From assembly GCA_003527405.1 (NCBI GenBank), contig DPXH01000072.1, forward strand, positions 1 to 31,591: a stretch of DNA of 31,591 bases, given 5' to 3'. A program made the position numbers and the translations under genes. This stretch comes from Candidatus Sediminicultor tertius (GTDB lineage Bacteria; Atribacterota; Phoenicimicrobiia; Phoenicimicrobiales; Phoenicimicrobiaceae). Below the pieces are notes generated by a model that saw only the letters and a list, made by a program, of their open reading frames with translations, was not told the DNA's origin and did not search any database. Of this stretch, positions 31,300 to 31,591 are shown piece by piece; within the stretch, counting starts at the first letter, position 1; the number at the start of each line of letters is the position of its first letter.

Positions 31300-31532
31300 G
31301 AAATAGCGTGGAGCGTACAGCGTTTAGCGTTTAGGTTCGGGCTGCAAGTACAAGATTAATTAGTCTACCGATCTTCCAGTCTACCAGTCAGCCAATCAAA
31401 TTAGCCGTTAGTAATAGTTAGCGTAGAGCGCATAGTAATTTAGTATCGAGTATCGCGTTATAGTTAACCAGTTTAAAACTAGATTCCACTAATTTGTTGT
31501 CAGAAAATGACCTTTTGGCAGGTTTTATTTCT
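31300..31532. other. Gap after ftsZ: degenerate 7-bp tracts
   Basis: No gene is visible. GCGTGGAGCGTACAGCGTTT, AGCGTAGAGCGCATAG and AGTATCGAGTATCGCG tracts are mixed with unremarkable sequence. Confidence 0.6.
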
Positions 31533-31591
31533 TGTAGGGGGCGGATTTATCCGCCCCTTTTTTAGTAACTTTAAGAGCGGGTTCGATAAAT
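31533..31591 (-). repeat. Paired palindromes A2 + A1 in reverse orientation, cut by the window end
   Basis: TGTAGG then GGGCGGATTTATCCGCCCC (A2) followed by TTTTTT, then after about 21 bases GGGTTCGATAAAT, the first part of A1. Order and spacer (reverse complement) match the A1-A2 pairs at 24.9 and 27.7 kb. The A2 stem plus T-run could act as a terminator 230 bases after ftsZ. Confidence 0.8.

Noticed and set aside
2583..31591. CRISPR array
   Set aside because: Repeats are palindromic, dispersed over 29 kb and not in regular arrays with unique spacers; no cas genes are present.

Overview
The window is one contiguous piece of an AT-rich bacterial chromosome in which every recognisable gene lies on the + strand. 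It is dominated by a division and cell-wall (dcw) cluster, mraZ through ftsZ. The coding content and AT-rich codon use fit an uncultured anaerobic bacterium. The style of the gaps (dispersed palindromes and 7-bp degenerate repeats) suggests a candidate-phylum lineage such as Atribacterota, or a clostridia-like relative. That placement is an impression, not a proof.

Left part (1-2.4 kb): the 3' end of a glutaminyl-tRNA synthetase gene, a CPBP-family membrane protein, a long-form nucleoside diphosphate kinase and a small Nfu-type Fe-S scaffold closed by a strong hairpin terminator.

Middle (2.8-11.5 kb): the least ordinary coding region. It opens with a 1641-residue multidomain protein: an HD phosphohydrolase-like domain, a long helical-repeat region, a NadD/CoaD-like nucleotidylyltransferase domain, a possible GNAT domain, and a C-terminal segment with a phosphoribosyltransferase-like DD motif. 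It is followed by a lactate/malate-dehydrogenase-like NAD(P)-binding protein, a two-domain flavodoxin-fold protein with a cysteine cluster, and RlmN. Together the first three look like a nucleotide/pyridine-cofactor/redox module of unknown purpose.

RNA section (11.8-13.5 kb): a CAT-anticodon tRNA with a clear promoter and a downstream terminator, a coiled-coil zinc-ribbon protein, and the RNase P RNA gene with its own promoter and terminator.

Right part (13.7-31.3 kb): mraZ, rsmH, ftsL, ftsI, murE, murF, mraY, ftsW, murG, murC, murB, ftsQ, ftsA, ftsZ. These make the peptidoglycan precursor, flip or polymerise it at the septum, and build the FtsA/FtsZ ring. Three tandem 10-bp MraZ boxes precede mraZ. 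murD and ddl are not at their usual places. The cluster is cut into tight blocks by 270-670 bp gaps packed with repeats.

Repeats are the second theme. Four short palindromes share a common frame (TAGGGG ... ATNNAT ... CCCCTA) but have different, internally compensated stems, and they tend to occur in fixed pairs. Other families are an identical 57-bp element with an internal hairpin, two elements with CTGTCATTCCC ends, and degenerate 7-bp-period tracts. One repeat upstream of both murE and ftsW carries a TTGAAA-N17-TATACT promoter. In it the hexamers are conserved while the spacer has diverged, which suggests that repeats supply promoters to split blocks of the cluster.
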